A DNA stretch of 39,607 nt from NCBI GenBank assembly GCA_047974855.1, contig JBKECT010000023.1, positions 1 to 39,607 of the forward strand, in the 5' to 3' direction. A program made the translations under genes and the position numbers. The stretch comes from CAYNRG01 sp047974855. GTDB lineage: Bacteria > Bacillota_I > Bacilli_A > Erysipelotrichales > Erysipelotrichaceae. Numbering within the stretch: the first letter of the stretch is position 1; each line of letters starts with the position of its first letter. Shown in pieces: positions 1 to 7,562 of the stretch. A model generated the notes under the pieces. That model made no database searches. It had not been told where the DNA came from and saw nothing but the letters and a program-made list of their open reading frames with translations.

Positions 1-83
1 GCTTCTACTTCACTTGATTCTGATGTGAATTCTGCTGACTTTGCATACAACTCCTCAACATCCATTGCTATTCTTCCAGCCAT
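1..83 (-). CDS. WXG100-like small protein (N-terminus only, runs off window)
   Basis: Twenty-seven codons are visible from an ATG at 81-83, reading MAGRIAMDVEELYAKSAEFT and then a Ser/Glu-rich stretch, with no stop before the window edge. A strong AGGAGG lies at 91-96. The start (MAG-I-M plus a helical run with regularly spaced small and acidic residues) resembles ESAT-6/WXG100 proteins secreted by type VII systems. The diagnostic WxG turn would lie outside the window, so the family call is an inference. A well-formed promoter sits just upstream. Confidence 0.5.
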   Translation of the reverse strand, partial: MAGRIAMDVEELYAKSAEFTSESSEVE

Positions 84-110
84 TGTTATTCCTCCTTATT
101 TATCGTCTAA

Positions 111-139
111 ATTTTACACCCTTAACAGTTTATTTTCAA
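111..139 (-). promoter_or_regulatory. Promoter of the WXG100-like gene
   Basis: On the minus strand a TTGAAA box (134-139) is followed after exactly 17 bases by TAAAAT (111-116), 28 bases upstream of the ATG. Spacing and boxes match sigma-A consensus well. Confidence 0.7.
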
Positions 140-413
140 GGCTTTTTACTCTTTTTTGAAATTTTTAGCTTTTCAGCTAACTTTTTGATTATCCAAACTT
201 TGTGATTTATTCTTTCATTTTAACTAGTGAGCTCTTTTACATCTGTATTTTATTTCACCCTCCCATCATCCCTCAACAGCTATTTAATTATTCTAACTCA
301 CTTCACACCAAACAAACATCGATGCGCAAGAAAAGGTGATCTGTCTTATAATAAAGTTTTTAAGAATTCTAGGCATTTCACCTGCTTTTTTAAATATTAC
401 TTATATATCACCT
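140..413. other. Intergenic stretch, no gene recognised
   Basis: AT-rich sequence between the WXG100-like promoter and the end of the hydrolase gene. A CAGGTGA/TCACCT pair (about 335-340 and 380-386) with a large loop could act as a weak terminator for the hydrolase on the minus strand. An 83-codon frame at 227-478 lacks a ribosome binding site and overlaps the hydrolase end, so I do not count it as a gene. Confidence 0.4.
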
Positions 414-1349
414 CTAAAAGTTTTTGTTTATATCCTGATAATTTTTATTGTTTTCAATTTCTGCACTATCACCGATGAATGCTTTTGCAGCTTCTTCATC
501 ACCTTGTAATTTCCACATAAGCCACGCAGTTACATAGCCATCTGAAAAATACAACATATCACCATGATCTGCATCATTTCTTCTAACCATCATTTTTTCA
601 GTTGTTGCTGGGATGTGATTATATATGCTTCTTAGTCCCTCTAAATTAACCACCAACTCTTCATCTCCTGCGCCTGTACTAGATAACAACAATATTGGAA
701 CACTCACTTTTGATGCGTCATAGTCCCAATCTAATGCCGTTGCTAGTTCTTCATTGGTTGGACTCAACAATACTGCTGTTTTGTAAATATCAGAATGCCT
801 TGTATCAGTAATCGCATTTATCACACCCACTCCACCTTGTGAGTGTCCCACTATCCCAATATTATCCATGTCTATCCTGTTGTAAAATGGATTGCCTGGA
901 TATCCATCAACTTCTTTATTTTCATTTAGTTTCAGTAGCGTTCTTATGCACATTTCTGCCGAAAAGCCATTCCATGCATATTTCTCTTCAGTTCCAATAG
1001 CAATAAACCCGTAAGATGCTAAATGTTCAAATAGTACTTTGTATTTTGACGCTACAACTCCTGTCCCATTTACAAACACGACAACAGGATATTTCTTATT
1101 GCTTTCATTTATCTCGCTGGGATACCATATCTCATATTTCTCATAACTCTGCATTGCCCCATTTTCAATATAAGACACTTCATAATTTCCCATTCTCAAA
1201 TACTTTGCCTCAATATCTCCTCCCGTTTCTACTTTATTAATATAATTTTTAGGCACCGCAGGTAGAGCACTTAGATATGCAAAAAACACAACAATCACAA
1301 CAACTAAAACAAGCACGAGCACACCACTAATCTTTAACATTTTTTTCAT
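414..1349 (-). CDS. Membrane-anchored alpha/beta hydrolase
   Basis: A 311-residue serine hydrolase of the alpha/beta fold, possibly dienelactone-hydrolase or lipase-like. Residues 9-26 form one hydrophobic N-terminal segment after MKKMLK, predicting an uncleaved signal anchor with the catalytic domain outside the cell. The nucleophile elbow GHSQGG places the catalytic serine near residue 170. A conserved His follows in NDADHGD near the C-terminus, and an FVNGTG segment near 92-97 probably forms the oxyanion strand. I chose the ATG at 1349 because AAGGAGA (1354-1360) sits at ideal distance; an in-frame ATG at 1364 lies upstream of that site and has no Shine-Dalgarno of its own. Monocistronic. 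The substrate cannot be read from sequence. Confidence 0.8.
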   Translation of the reverse strand: MKKMLKISGVLVLVLVVVIVVFFAYLSALPAVPKNYINKVETGGDIEAKYLRMGNYEVSYIENGAMQSYEKYEIWYPSEINESNKKYPVVVFVNGTGVVASKYKVLFEHLASYGFIAIGTEEKYAWNGFSAEMCIRTLLKLNENKEVDGYPGNPFYNRIDMDNIGIVGHSQGGVGVINAITDTRHSDIYKTAVLLSPTNEELATALDWDYDASKVSVPILLLSSTGAGDEELVVNLEGLRSIYNHIPATTEKMMVRRNDADHGDMLYFSDGYVTAWLMWKLQGDEEAAKAFIGDSAEIENNKNYQDINKNF

Positions 1350-1373
1350 ATTTTCTCCTTGCATTATGATGCA

Positions 1374-1402
1374 ATTATATCATTTTTAAATATACATGTA
1401 TA
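1374..1402 (-). promoter_or_regulatory. Promoter of the hydrolase with a 12-bp palindrome
   Basis: TATAAT (minus strand, 1374-1379) has a weak TATACA -35 at 1397-1402, spacing 17. The -35 is embedded in the perfect palindrome TATACATGTATA (1391-1402), which could be a regulator site. Confidence 0.5.
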
Positions 1403-1414
1403 GGAGCATTTTGA

Positions 1415-1453
1415 AACAAAAAAGACCGTATTTTCAAGTACCATACCGTCTTT
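1415..1453 (-). terminator. Terminator of the tRNA cluster
   Basis: On the minus strand AAAGACGGTAT pairs with ATACGGTCTTT apart from one mismatch, followed by a T run. It lies directly downstream of tRNA-Lys. Confidence 0.7.
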
Positions 1454-1464
1454 GCTTTTTTAAA

Positions 1465-1540
1465 TGGTGACCCCTTGGAGACTCGAACTCCAGACCCACT
1501 GATTAAGAGTCAGTTGCTCTACCAACTGAGCTAAGGGGTC
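1465..1540 (-). tRNA. tRNA-Lys (anticodon CUU)
   Basis: A complete 76-nt cloverleaf on the minus strand. It has a 7-bp acceptor stem (GACCCCT/GGGGTC with A73), D-arm GCTCAGTTGGTAGAGC, anticodon loop CTCTTAA giving CUU, T-arm GGAGTTCGAGTCTCC and an encoded CCA. It is the last gene of a three-tRNA cluster. Confidence 0.95.
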
Positions 1541-1631
1541 AGTGCTTTTTAATTATACCCTTTTCAACAAAAATCAGCAAGATTTTTTATTCCTTGAAAA
1601 TAAAAAACACGCTTCGCGTGATTTTTTCAAA

Positions 1632-1708
1632 TGGTGACTCGTACGGGATTCGAACCCGTGAATGACGCCGTGAAAGGGCGCTGTGTTAAACCACTTCACC
1701 AACGAGCC
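1632..1708 (-). tRNA. tRNA-Glu (anticodon UUC)
   Basis: A 77-nt cloverleaf on the minus strand with acceptor GGCTCGT/ACGAGTC, anticodon loop CTTTCAC (UUC), T-arm ACGGGTTCGAATCCCGT and an encoded CCA. Middle gene of the cluster. Confidence 0.95.
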
Positions 1709-1715
1709 ATAAAAA

Positions 1716-1791
1716 TGGCGCCTAAAACAGGACTCGAACCTGTGACCTAACGGTTAACAGCCGTTTGCTCTACCGACTGAGCTATTTAGGC
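1716..1791 (-). tRNA. tRNA-Asn (anticodon GUU)
   Basis: A 76-nt cloverleaf on the minus strand with acceptor GCCTAAA/TTTAGGC, discriminator G, anticodon loop CTGTTAA (GUU) and an encoded CCA. First gene of the cluster, just downstream of a TATAAT box. Confidence 0.95.
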
Positions 1792-1800
1792 GTGTGCTAG

Positions 1801-1832
1801 ATTATAATAGCACGTTCACAAACTGAATGCAA
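1801..1832 (-). promoter_or_regulatory. tRNA cluster promoter
   Basis: The minus strand reads TATTATAAT at 1801-1809, ten bases before tRNA-Asn. TTGCAT at 1827-1832 is a plausible -35 (17 bases from TATTAT, 20 from TATAAT). Confidence 0.55.
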
Positions 1833-1891
1833 CCATTTTTTTTACTTTTACCAAAAGCAAAGACGCTCTAAAATCAGCTCCATATTTCTTA

Positions 1892-3253
1892 TTATTCCTC
1901 CTCATGAGCTAAGTTATGAACCCACTTTTCTTTTCGCACCAAATAGGTTCCTAGCGCAATTTTCAAAAATTCTACACTTTGCCCACAAATAAAGATAATA
2001 TACACAGGAAGATCTGTAAATATAGTCAATCCCCATACCAAAGGAATGTTGATTAACCACATAAAACAACTATCAAAAATGAAAGTAGAAATAGTATCTC
2101 CTCCTGCTCGTAAAATAAAATAGTTTTGTGTTGAAATCATATAAAAGATAAACATAATGCTTTGTATTTTCATCATCAGCCCGGCAAATTCTACTGCACC
2201 GCTTGAAATGTCAGTGTATAAATATGGGATTGCGAAACTAAACAAAAACATACACGATGCAAAAAATAATGACATCATCATTGAAAATCCAATCAATTGG
2301 TATCCGTTTCTTCTTCCTTCATCCAGTTTATTCGCCCCTAGTGGCTGCGCAATGAGCACCGTACTTGCAGTTGCCATCCCACCAAAAAGCACGAAGAATA
2401 AATCAGAGACCGTGGAGGCAACAAGATACCCCGCCATAATATCGGATCCCCCTTTTGAGTAAAGCATGAATAAAGTTGCCATCCCTGCAGACCATCCCAC
2501 TTCATTTGCAACAAGTGGTATCGCTTTAGTTAAAATTTTACTTCTGATAACTTTTGGAATTTGGAATATATCCTGGATTTTGGATTTAAACGGATAGTTT
2601 TCTCTCTTTAATACGATTAAGAAAAGAACCATTTCAATTACCCGGGCAATAAGCGTTGCGATTGCTGCCCCTTGTACACCCAAAGCAGGAAACCCAAAAT
2701 TACCAAAAATCAAACAGAAATTTAAAATTGTATTTGTTATAACTGCTATACTGCTAATATACAACGGTGTTTTAACATTCCCAATTGCTCTTAAAGATCC
2801 AGATATTGTCATCGAAATAGCAACCGGAACAAACGTAAAAACTGAAATAGATAAATAGCTAATCCCCAAACGCATCGTTTCAGGAACGGAAGTAAAGAAA
2901 TGAATAATCGGTTGAGGAATTAAAAGCCCGATAATTAAAAAGAACACCGCTATCATAATCAATGATACTAACACAAAACGAAAACTCTCTTTCATTCTCT
3001 TTTGATTATCTGCTCCATGATATTGTGCAATAAACACAGTCCCCGCTGCCGATAGCCCTAGCATCCCAAATTGAACAATCATGTAAAAACGATTAGCCGC
3101 TCCAACTCCACCTAAGGCAAAGTCCCCCAATGTTCCTACCATTAAGTTGTCAATAAGCTGTACCGATCCAGAAATAAGTTGTTGGATCATAATCGGTATT
3201 GCAATGTACAGCACTTTTTTTGTAAAGGCTTTATCACCAAAATACTTTGACAT
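1892..3253 (-). CDS. MATE family multidrug/Na+ exporter
   Basis: A 453-residue polytopic membrane protein with about 12 hydrophobic segments in two similar halves, typical of MATE transporters. These export cationic drugs or metabolites in exchange for Na+ or H+. The N-terminal IPIMIQQLISGSVQLIDNLMVG and the mid-protein VANEVGWSAG region match the MatE signature regions, and the length is normal for the family. The AAGGAAGGGGGG purine run precedes the start at 3253. Monocistronic, divergent from the RpiB-type gene. Its promoter carries a palindrome that suggests repressor control. Substrate not predictable. Confidence 0.9.
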   Translation of the reverse strand: MSKYFGDKAFTKKVLYIAIPIMIQQLISGSVQLIDNLMVGTLGDFALGGVGAANRFYMIVQFGMLGLSAAGTVFIAQYHGADNQKRMKESFRFVLVSLIMIAVFFLIIGLLIPQPIIHFFTSVPETMRLGISYLSISVFTFVPVAISMTISGSLRAIGNVKTPLYISSIAVITNTILNFCLIFGNFGFPALGVQGAAIATLIARVIEMVLFLIVLKRENYPFKSKIQDIFQIPKVIRSKILTKAIPLVANEVGWSAGMATLFMLYSKGGSDIMAGYLVASTVSDLFFVLFGGMATASTVLIAQPLGANKLDEGRRNGYQLIGFSMMMSLFFASCMFLFSFAIPYLYTDISSGAVEFAGLMMKIQSIMFIFYMISTQNYFILRAGGDTISTFIFDSCFMWLINIPLVWGLTIFTDLPVYIIFICGQSVEFLKIALGTYLVRKEKWVHNLAHEEE

Positions 3254-3274
3254 AATTTCCCCCCTTCCTTTAGT

Positions 3275-3305
3275 GAATAATATTTATTATTCTATCATAA
3301 AACAA
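3275..3305 (-). promoter_or_regulatory. MATE promoter overlapped by an 18-bp palindrome
   Basis: TTGTTT (3300-3305) and TATTAT (3277-3282) on the minus strand are spaced 17 bases apart. The -10 is buried in GAATAATATTTATTATTC (3275-3292), which has two perfect 8-base arms around a 2-base centre. This is the layout of a repressor operator. Confidence 0.65.
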
Positions 3306-3381
3306 CTAATTTATCATTCATTTTTTGATTTCTTTTCTACTCATTTTTGTGGTAAACTATAGAAAAGAAAAGGAGTTTCTT

Positions 3382-3822
3382 ATGAAAATTGGAATTGGAA
3401 ATGACCACACCGCAATCGAATTAAAAAAGGAACTTGTTGCTTACTTAGAAGCACAGGGGCACACTCTCATTGATTATGGAACCAATGCACTTGAAAGCTT
3501 TAACTATGCTTTTGCTGGCGAGCGTGTTTCTATAGGCGTAGTACAGCATGAGGTGGATTGTGGTATTGCCTTGTGTGGCACAGGAATTGGTATTTCAATT
3601 GCCTGTAATAAAATTAATGGTATCCGCGCTTGTGTCTGCTCCGAACCCTATAGTGCAAAGTTATCTAAACAGCACAATAACACGAACATTCTTTGTTTTG
3701 GCGCGCGTGTTGTTGGTACTGAACTTGCAAAAATGATTGTTGATGAGTGGTTAGGTGCCACTTATGAGGGTGGACGTCATGAAGAGCGAGTAGCTACTAT
3801 CATGTCATTTGAAAAAAAATAA
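3382..3822 (+). CDS. rpiB: RpiB/LacAB-family sugar-phosphate isomerase
   Basis: A 146-residue aldose-ketose isomerase, normal for RpiB. It likely interconverts ribose-5-phosphate and ribulose-5-phosphate in the pentose phosphate pathway. The N-terminal GNDHTA corresponds to the family's DHAG-type phosphate-loop start, CGTGIG contains the expected catalytic Cys65, and NILCFGARVVG is the conserved late strand. The start at 3382 is chosen because AGGAG (3371-3375) precedes it; a longer upstream reading lacks a site. LacA/LacB-type galactose-6-phosphate isomerases share the fold, but only a single subunit is present here, which favours RpiB. A strong terminator follows. Confidence 0.85.
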   Translation: MKIGIGNDHTAIELKKELVAYLEAQGHTLIDYGTNALESFNYAFAGERVSIGVVQHEVDCGIALCGTGIGISIACNKINGIRACVCSEPYSAKLSKQHNNTNILCFGARVVGTELAKMIVDEWLGATYEGGRHEERVATIMSFEKK

Positions 3823-3832
3823 TAAGTTCACT

Positions 3833-3862
3833 AAGCTCTCAGTCGTGAGAGCTTTTATATAT
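3833..3862 (+). terminator. Terminator of the RpiB-type gene
   Basis: AAGCTCTCA (3833-3841) pairs perfectly with TGAGAGCTT (3846-3854) across a 4-base loop, followed by TTATATATTT. Confidence 0.85.
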
Positions 3863-3863
3863 T

Positions 3864-3892
3864 TAAAAAACTAATGGTTATATTTCCATTAG
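3864..3892 (-). terminator. Terminator of the small membrane protein gene
   Basis: On the minus strand CTAATGG and CCATTAG (3871-3892) form a stem followed by TTTTTT (3865-3870). Confidence 0.75.
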
Positions 3893-3915
3893 CCGTTTTA
3901 TAATTATTGTCTCTT

Positions 3916-4167
3916 TTATTTTTTCATTAAACGAGAAAGTAAAATAAATGAACAAGATCCTAAGAATGTACTAAGGATTGTTAAAGCAAGTTCAGCCACT
4001 CCCGTTTGAACAAACACCCAAGAAAATAAGTATCCAAACACAGTTCCTACTGCTCCGATAATAATCCATTGAATAGGACCATTGTTAATCTTCAATAATT
4101 TTGATGCCACGATCCCTGAGACAATCCCAACGATGACAGTGACTAAGACAAACCATCCATCAAACAT
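3916..4167 (-). CDS. GlsB/YeaQ/YmgE-type small membrane protein
   Basis: An 83-residue protein with three hydrophobic segments (about 6-24, 33-52 and 58-77) separated by a short polar turn (KLLKINNGP). The glycine-rich GIVSGIVASKLL and IIGAVGTVFGYLFS segments resemble the transglycosylase-associated/GlsB family, linked in other Firmicutes to general and cell-envelope stress. AGGGAGGATATAAC precedes the ATG, a TATAAT (4192-4197, minus strand) lies upstream and its own terminator follows, so it is probably a single-gene unit. Family assignment comes from pattern only. Confidence 0.65.
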   Translation of the reverse strand: MFDGWFVLVTVIVGIVSGIVASKLLKINNGPIQWIIIGAVGTVFGYLFSWVFVQTGVAELALTILSTFLGSCSFILLSRLMKK

Positions 4168-4245
4168 GTTATATCCTCCCTTTCTTTTATTATTATAATC
4201 AATTTAGACTTAAAAAGATATACTTCCGTCCACTTAATCTATTTT

Positions 4246-4749
4246 TTACCATTTTTCATTGTGAATTCTTTCAGGATTAAATGTGTCTATACCCTCACTC
4301 TTTTCTGCAGGATATCCTAATGCAACAACCGACAGGGGCACTACAGACTCAGGTAAGTTTAAAATCGCTTGGATATCTCCTACACGCTCTTTAATTGGAT
4401 AAGTCCCAATCCATACTGTTCCAATTCCTAAATAAGTTGCTTCCAACAGAATATTTTGGGTTGCAGCTGAGCAATCTTGAACCCAAAAATCATAATCGAA
4501 TCGTTGCTTATTCAAATCGCCACACACCACTATGGCATGGCTTGCCTTTTCGATCATTTTTGCATAAGGATTAGACTGAGCCATTTTTTCCTTTATCTCC
4601 TGCTGTGTCACAACAATAAATTCCCATGGTTTCTCATTGCCTGCAGACGGTGCTCTCATTGCCGCCTTTAAAATCATTTCAATCTTTTCAGCTGATATCC
4701 TTTCGTTTGTAAACTGACGCACACTTCTTCTAGAAAAAATTGCTTCCAT
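4246..4749 (-). CDS. Nitroreductase family FMN protein
   Basis: A 167-residue NAD(P)H-dependent flavin oxidoreductase. The N-terminal RRSVRQF is the FMN-phosphate-binding arginine cluster, APSAGNEKPWEF is the second conserved block, and LGIGTVWIG near 120 closes the flavin site. Length is normal for short nitroreductases. A GAAGGA site precedes the ATG. Only 23 bases with no terminator separate it from the sensor kinase gene upstream, so it is probably the third gene of the response regulator-kinase operon. That suggests it may be induced with metal stress; nitroreductases in lactococcal copper regulons are a known precedent. Substrate unknown. Confidence 0.85.
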   Translation of the reverse strand: MEAIFSRRSVRQFTNERISAEKIEMILKAAMRAPSAGNEKPWEFIVVTQQEIKEKMAQSNPYAKMIEKASHAIVVCGDLNKQRFDYDFWVQDCSAATQNILLEATYLGIGTVWIGTYPIKERVGDIQAILNLPESVVPLSVVALGYPAEKSEGIDTFNPERIHNEKW

Positions 4750-4772
4750 AATTTAGTCCTTCTTTCTTGTTT

Positions 4773-6155
4773 TTACGATGGAAATTTTACCACAAATAAA
4801 CTTCCTTTACCAACTTTACTACTAACCTCTATTCTCCCGTGGTGGGCTTCTACAATTGCTTTCACGACTGAAAGACCAATCCCAGAGCCACCACTATTGC
4901 GAGCTCTGGATACATCAGCGCGATACAAATGGTCAAAGATATATGGTAAATCACCTGAAGGAATACCCTCTCCTGTGTCTTGTACAATAATCATCCCCCA
5001 CTGCCCCTCCTGCCGTGTTGCTACTGAGATTATCCCATGAGGCTTTGTATATTTAATCGCATTAGATAACAGATTCGTTACAACACTTTTCACTTTATCT
5101 CTATCTGCCACAATCAAACAGGATTCAAATTGCTCTTCAAGTTTGATTTTTTTATCTTTTAATTGTCCATCAAACATCCTTACAACAACCTGCGTTTCCT
5201 TTTTTAAATCTAATTTTTCCGTTTTCAATTCCAATTGATTACTTTGAATTTCTGTAATTTTGTCCAATTCAGAAACCATCCGAGATAGCCTTAGTATTTC
5301 CTGTCTCATACTCTCTACCCTGTCCTCTGTCGGTTCAACAACACCATCAATTATCCCTTCTAAGTTAGATTGGATTGCCGCTAAAGGCGTTCTAAACTCA
5401 TGAGCATAATCCGCTGCCATTCGCTTTTTCAAATCTTGCTGCGTTTTTAAAGAAGATGCAAGTGATTTCACAGATTCCATCAAACACTCTAGTTCTTCCG
5501 TTTTATTTTTAAACTCATCATCGTTTTCATAATTTCCTTTTTCAATCTCTTTTGTTCTTCGTATAATCTCCTTTACTGGTTTAGCGATATTTCTTGCCAT
5601 CAAAGTACCAATAAAAATTGCGACTATTACAAAAAGTAGTGAAATAAGAAGTAACATCTTGTTCATTGCTTCTAACAACTGAATATCTGCATCACTATAA
5701 TAATATGGCCCATAATATCCTAAAACCACTGTTCCATAGTGAACTCCATTTTTTTCTAGAGTATATTCTTTTTCTGTATACTCCCCTACAAAGTTAGGAT
5801 ACCTTTCCTGCATTGTTTCTTCCATTGTAGAAAGCATCATGTCACAGCGATCGTATTCTTGACAACTCATACAAAACATCATCCCACCTGCTGAATCATT
5901 AACCATTAAGATGACTCCATCATTTAAAGCTGTCTCTCCTAGAATAGTTAAGGCATCCAAGCTTGGCGATTCTTTACTAATTTCATCCAACACAGATTGA
6001 ACAAGGCTATTATTTTTTTCATCTTGTTTTTCAATTGAATATTTATTAAATTGATCCTCTAAAACATAATTAGATGCTACAAGCAACGACAGTATTAAAA
6101 TAAGGGATAGAACAGCATAAGAGATAATCAGTCTTTTTGTAATATTCATTTTCAT
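4773..6155 (-). CDS. Sensor histidine kinase, candidate copper sensor
   Basis: A 460-residue two-TM kinase. TM1 spans about 10-29 and TM2 about 167-188, with a roughly 135-residue extracellular sensor between them. HAMP follows at about 190-240, then HisKA with HEFRTP (His252), and HATPase with N (NAIKYT), G1 (DTGEGIP) and G2 (GGSGIGLS) boxes. The sensor holds a soft-metal cluster: Met92, Met93, Cys95, Met96, Cys98, Cys104, Met106 and Met107. I chose the ATG at 6155 because GGAGGG (6163-6168), inside the end of the response regulator gene, fits it; a longer reading would run through that site. It lies one base after the regulator's stop, so the two are translationally linked. Copper or silver sensing is inferred from the cluster and the divergent copper genes. 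Confidence 0.85.
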   Translation of the reverse strand: MKMNITKRLIISYAVLSLILILSLLVASNYVLEDQFNKYSIEKQDEKNNSLVQSVLDEISKESPSLDALTILGETALNDGVILMVNDSAGGMMFCMSCQEYDRCDMMLSTMEETMQERYPNFVGEYTEKEYTLEKNGVHYGTVVLGYYGPYYYSDADIQLLEAMNKMLLLISLLFVIVAIFIGTLMARNIAKPVKEIIRRTKEIEKGNYENDDEFKNKTEELECLMESVKSLASSLKTQQDLKKRMAADYAHEFRTPLAAIQSNLEGIIDGVVEPTEDRVESMRQEILRLSRMVSELDKITEIQSNQLELKTEKLDLKKETQVVVRMFDGQLKDKKIKLEEQFESCLIVADRDKVKSVVTNLLSNAIKYTKPHGIISVATRQEGQWGMIIVQDTGEGIPSGDLPYIFDHLYRADVSRARNSGGSGIGLSVVKAIVEAHHGRIEVSSKVGKGSLFVVKFPS

Positions 6156-6156
6156 C

Positions 6157-6849
6157 TCATTTCCCTCCAAACTTATAACCAATCCCACGTACAGTTATAA
6201 TGTATCTTGGTTCTTGTGTATTTGTCTCAATTTTAGCTCGGAGATTTTTAATGTGGCTATCTATGGTTCGATCATATCCATCAAAGTTTTTTCCGAAAGC
6301 ACTCTCAATTAAATCTTCTCTTGTGAATACTTTGTTAGGATGCTTTGTGAGAAGTGAAAGAATTTTAAATTCATTAGGTGTAAGATTAACATCATTCCCC
6401 CTTTTTTTAACTTCATGACTTCCAAAGTTAACTATTAAATCATCTTTATTATAGTTTTCAATCTTAGGCGGCAAGTCACCTTCTTTCATACTTCTCCGAA
6501 ATAAAGCTTGAACTCTTGCGACAAGTTCTCGTGGCGAAAAGGGTTTGATCATATAATCATCTGCCCCCAGATTCAACCCATCAACACGGCTATCTTCGCT
6601 TGATTTTGCAGTCAACATAATAATGGGAATAGGTGATTGTTGGCGAATGACTTTACAAACTTCTTCTCCAGAAATATAAGGCAACATTAAATCTAGAATC
6701 ACCATGTCTGGTATCTCCTCTTCAAAAAGTTGAAGTGCCTCCTGTCCATCTTTTGCCACCAGAACATCATAGTCATTTTTCACTAAATACGCTGCAACAA
6801 TTTCTACAATTTTTTCTTCATCTTCAACCAATAGAATTTTCTTTTTCAC
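6157..6849 (-). CDS. OmpR/PhoB-type response regulator
   Basis: A 230-residue regulator. The receiver domain (about 1-118) has the acidic pair ED9-10, phosphoacceptor Asp53 (VILDLMLP), Thr in MLTAKS and Lys in DYMIKPF. The C-terminal winged helix (about 135-230) contains LTPNEFKILSLL and TIDSHIKNLRAKI, typical of OmpR/PhoB DNA binding. The best start is GTG at 6847-6849, eight bases after AGGAGG (6858-6863). An in-frame GTG at 6858 overlaps the Shine-Dalgarno and is less likely. It is first in the operon with the kinase and nitroreductase. The inverted repeat in the divergent promoter region is its most likely target. Confidence 0.9.
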   Translation of the reverse strand: MKKKILLVEDEEKIVEIVAAYLVKNDYDVLVAKDGQEALQLFEEEIPDMVILDLMLPYISGEEVCKVIRQQSPIPIIMLTAKSSEDSRVDGLNLGADDYMIKPFSPRELVARVQALFRRSMKEGDLPPKIENYNKDDLIVNFGSHEVKKRGNDVNLTPNEFKILSLLTKHPNKVFTREDLIESAFGKNFDGYDRTIDSHIKNLRAKIETNTQEPRYIITVRGIGYKFGGK

Positions 6850-6885
6850 AAGTGTCACCTCCTTTCTTTGCTATGCTTTATTTTT

Positions 6886-6950
6886 ATTATAGTTGATAAT
6901 TATGTAGATTTTGTGGAGAAAAAAGCTTCGTTCTCCATACAATCTACATA
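6886..6950. promoter_or_regulatory. Divergent control region with 20-bp inverted repeat
   Basis: Bases 6901-6920 and 6931-6950 are inverted copies matching at 18 of 20 positions (TATGTAGATT then a variable pair, then TGGAGAA), with a 10-base spacer. A TATAAT for the regulator operon lies at 6886-6891 (minus strand) without a good -35, as expected for an activator-dependent promoter. The repeat sits between the two transcription units. It contains no TACANNTGTA cop box, so CopY-type control is not supported. Confidence 0.7.
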
Positions 6951-6995
6951 TTAACACGTTATGCTTGAGTTGTTTCAAGAAAGGATGAACAAACT

Positions 6996-7550
6996 ATGAA
7001 AAAAAATCTAGTATTTAGCCTATTAACTCTAGGTGGCGTTCTCTTTGCCATTATATTTGTCTTTTCCATTATACAACGGTTTAGTCCATTTTCAATGATG
7101 TCAGCATATCGCATCCGTGAAAATAGCACCACAAGTCTTTCTACATCGCCTATCCAAAATCTTAGCACATCTTCAAACCAACTTGTAGAATCTACTTTAG
7201 TAGGCGATACACAAGAAATTGTAACCATCCTAGAAGCTTCCAGTTATCCAACTTTAGTAGTGAAAAATGGTGTTGCTGTTAAATGGGTCATTATCGCAAC
7301 TGCAGAAACATTAAATAGTTGTAATAATGAAATTGTTATCCCATCCCTTAACTTATCTATCCCTTTAGTCATAGGAGAAAACATTATCGAATTCACGCCA
7401 ACTGAAAGTGGTACGTTTGACTACAGCTGTTGGATGGGAATGATTCAATCGAGCATTACAGTAGTAGATGATTTAGATGACTATGATCCCAGCTTGGTTC
7501 AAGATGAGATAAATAATCTATCTCAAACAAGACGTTGTCATATGTATTAG
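6996..7550 (+). CDS. Membrane-anchored cupredoxin, CupA-like copper chaperone
   Basis: A 184-residue protein. Residues 5-27 form an N-terminal TM anchor, 40-75 a Ser/Thr-rich linker, and 80-157 a cupredoxin-like beta domain. Candidate metal ligands are Cys109, Cys145, Met147 and Met149 (CWMGM). The missing classical His ligands argue for Cu(I) binding, as described for pneumococcal CupA. The tail 158-184 is acidic and ends in Cys-His-Met-Tyr, an extra soft-metal group. The domain closely resembles the C-terminus of the next protein, including an identical GENIIEFTPTE segment. AAAGGA at 6980-6985 precedes the ATG. First gene of a three-gene operon with the SafE fusion and the copper ATPase. 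Role inferred: extracellular Cu(I) capture and hand-off. Confidence 0.75.
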   Translation: MKKNLVFSLLTLGGVLFAIIFVFSIIQRFSPFSMMSAYRIRENSTTSLSTSPIQNLSTSSNQLVESTLVGDTQEIVTILEASSYPTLVVKNGVAVKWVIIATAETLNSCNNEIVIPSLNLSIPLVIGENIIEFTPTESGTFDYSCWMGMIQSSITVVDDLDDYDPSLVQDEINNLSQTRRCHMY

Positions 7551-7562
7551 AAAGGATATTCT

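Noticed and set aside
227..478. 83-codon plus-strand frame
   Set aside because: No ribosome binding site, poor composition, and overlap with the hydrolase gene end on the other strand.
6901..6950. Inverted repeat as a transcription terminator
   Set aside because: It lies between two divergent starts with no gene ending there and no T run after the stem.
6959..7228. 89-codon minus-strand frame under the first cupredoxin gene
   Set aside because: A shadow of the anchored cupredoxin gene; no family resemblance and no suitable start signal.
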